A stretch of 64,000 nt of DNA, from the NCBI GenBank assembly GCA_914767715.1, contig OU612066.1:13955001-14019000 (forward strand), read 5' to 3'. Made by a program: the position numbers and the translations under genes. The notes under the pieces were generated by a model. That model was not told the origin of the DNA and did not search any database. It worked only from the letters and a program-made list of their open reading frames with translations. Shown here piece by piece: positions 63,501-64,000 of this stretch (positions are counted from its first letter, which is position 1; each line of letters starts with the position of its first letter). The stretch is from Membranipora membranacea. Taxonomy: Eukaryota > Bryozoa > Gymnolaemata > Cheilostomatida > Membraniporidae.

Positions 63501-63904
63501 TCCTCGGATTAACAGGGGGGTCACACCGCTGACTTGAAAATCCAAAAATTATACCAACGGAGGGTATCATGCTTTTTTTTCGGCCAGATCAAAAAATAGA
63601 TTTGCTTCTAACTAACATCATAAGGAGGAGCAACTCCTGCTCATCTCGAATCTGCAGACCGTTTGGCTCTGCGGCTTTTCGTTCTCCGTCAGCGTCCGTT
63701 TTAATTAGGGCCACTTTTGCTATAAAAAAAACATGCCAAACGGCATCATCGGAAAATTAAATCTCTGTTGGATTCTTATCAAACTCCGACCAGTTCAAGC
63801 TCTTATTGCCCTCATTCAACACGCCGAATATTGGAATCCTCGGATTAACAGGGGGGTCATAACGCTGACTTGAAAATCCAAAAATTATACCAAGGGAGGG
63901 TATC
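57539..63904 (+). repeat. Right-hand mosaic of V and W types, 19 monomers
   Basis: The monomer starts are 57539 V9, 57874 V10, 58209 V11, 58544 T14-like, 58879 T19/V12-like, 59214 V13, 59549 V1, 59885 V2-like, 60220 (as 49838), 60555 V6, 60890 (as 41799), 61225 W1, 61560 W2, 61894 W9, 62229 W10, 62564 W3, 62899 (as 47830), 63234 V13 and 63569 V1. The run V13-V1-V2 matches 38448-39119 at offset 20,766 bp. Monomers 60220-60555 match 49838-50173 at offset 10,382. Monomers 60890-61560 match 41799-42469 at offset 19,091. The segment is a patchwork of blocks seen elsewhere, with the V13-V1-V2 run present twice within it (59214 and 63234). Confidence 0.85.
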
Positions 63905-64000
63905 ATGCTTTTTTTTCGGCCAGATCAAACAATAGATTTGCTTCTAACTAACCTCATAAGGAGGAGCAACTCCTGCTCATCTCGAATCTGTAGACCGTTT
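63905..64000 (+). repeat. Truncated right-edge monomer, type V2
   Basis: These are the first 96 bp of a monomer with the V2 markers CAAACAATAG and CTGTAGACC, following V1 as at 34763 and 39119. The array clearly continues beyond the window. Confidence 0.93.

Larger units (their letters stand above)
1..64000 (+). repeat. Tandem satellite array, ~335-bp monomer
   Basis: The same ~335-bp sequence repeats head to tail from the first to the last base, always in the same orientation, with no unrelated insertion. Phased on the ATG of GGGAGGGTATCATGC, monomer starts run 232, 567, 902, 1238, 1575 and so on to 63905. Step sizes are 335 in most cases and 333, 334, 336 or 337 where there are one- or two-base indels, mainly in the A run near monomer position 156 and the T run near position 5. 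The consensus is 43% GC. Neighbouring monomers differ at a few percent of sites, while monomers many units apart can be nearly identical, which is the signature of higher-order repeats. This is characteristic of eukaryotic centromeric or heterochromatic satellite DNA; the centromere role is inference. I do not recognise the family or species. Confidence 0.98.

Noticed and set aside
1-64000. CRISPR array.
   Set aside because: There is no alternation of short repeats with unique spacers. The whole 335-bp unit is conserved.
1-64000. CENP-B box as in mammalian alpha satellite.
   Set aside because: I checked the TTCG and CGAA sites of the consensus against the 17-bp pattern NTTCGNNNNANNCGGGN on both strands and none fits.
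1-64000. Tandem 5S rDNA, tRNA or SINE-derived repeat, prompted by TGGCTCTGCGG (A-box-like) and AGTTCAAGCTC (B-box-like).
   Set aside because: Each departs from the pol III consensus at a key position, they lie about 120 bp apart, and no tRNA cloverleaf or 5S core sequence is visible.
1-64000. G-quadruplex from GGGGGG and GGGAGGG near the monomer end.
   Set aside because: The G runs are separated by about 40 bases, too far for a usual four-run motif within one monomer.
1-64000. Monomer as an internal dimer of two ~167-bp halves.
   Set aside because: Comparing the two halves by eye shows no consistent similarity. An 8-bp inverted match (GTCAGCGT and ACGCTGAC) half a monomer apart is within chance.

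Overview
The whole 64 kb window is one uninterrupted tandem satellite DNA array. I find no supportable protein gene, RNA gene, mobile element or CRISPR array. The unit is a monomer of about 335 bp in direct head-to-tail orientation. I phase it on the ATG in the conserved motif GGGAGGGTATCATGC. There are 190 complete monomers (232-63904, mean 335.1 bp, range 333-337) with a truncated monomer at each edge. A consensus I built by hand is 335 bp, 43% GC (81 C, 63 G), with 15 CpG against about 15 expected. Long homogenised arrays of this size, with higher-order structure, are typical of eukaryotic centromeric or pericentromeric (or other heterochromatic) satellites. I cannot name the species or a known satellite family.

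Layout. Diagnostic variants let most monomers be sorted into types. In the left part (about 1-32,400) the types recur in a fixed order that I call T1 to T20. This implies a higher-order repeat (HOR) of about 20 monomers (about 6.7 kb). Individual copies are shortened or fused: 1575-7276 is a 17-monomer copy lacking T17, T19 and T20; 7277-13646 is a 19-monomer copy lacking only T17; 13647-16667 is a T1-T9 partial copy; 16668-23705 is rearranged and includes an 11-monomer (3,688 bp) duplication; 23706-29403 runs T10-T20 and then T1-T6; 29404-32415 is a shortened copy. Around 32,416-34,426 T-type monomers alternate with a second set. From 34,427 on, the types are different (V1-V13, W1-W10). They have a looser order and two clear recent local duplications: six monomers (2,011 bp, junction near 44.16 kb) and nine monomers (3,013 bp, junction near 54.57 kb).

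How it works as a system. The window records unequal exchange in detail. Several monomers are chimeras whose left half belongs to one type and right half to another, and the monomers on each side are the expected neighbours of the respective parents. Exchange points can be confined to intervals of roughly 10-50 bp. Near-identical multi-monomer blocks next to more diverged ones show ongoing expansion and homogenisation.

Each monomer carries a PstI site, a TATAAAA motif, A/T tracts and three short dyads. These could matter for chromatin, replication or satellite transcription, but none has demonstrated function. An open frame of up to 92 codons lies in most monomers, but recurrent one-base indels and stops in whole subfamilies argue against coding.
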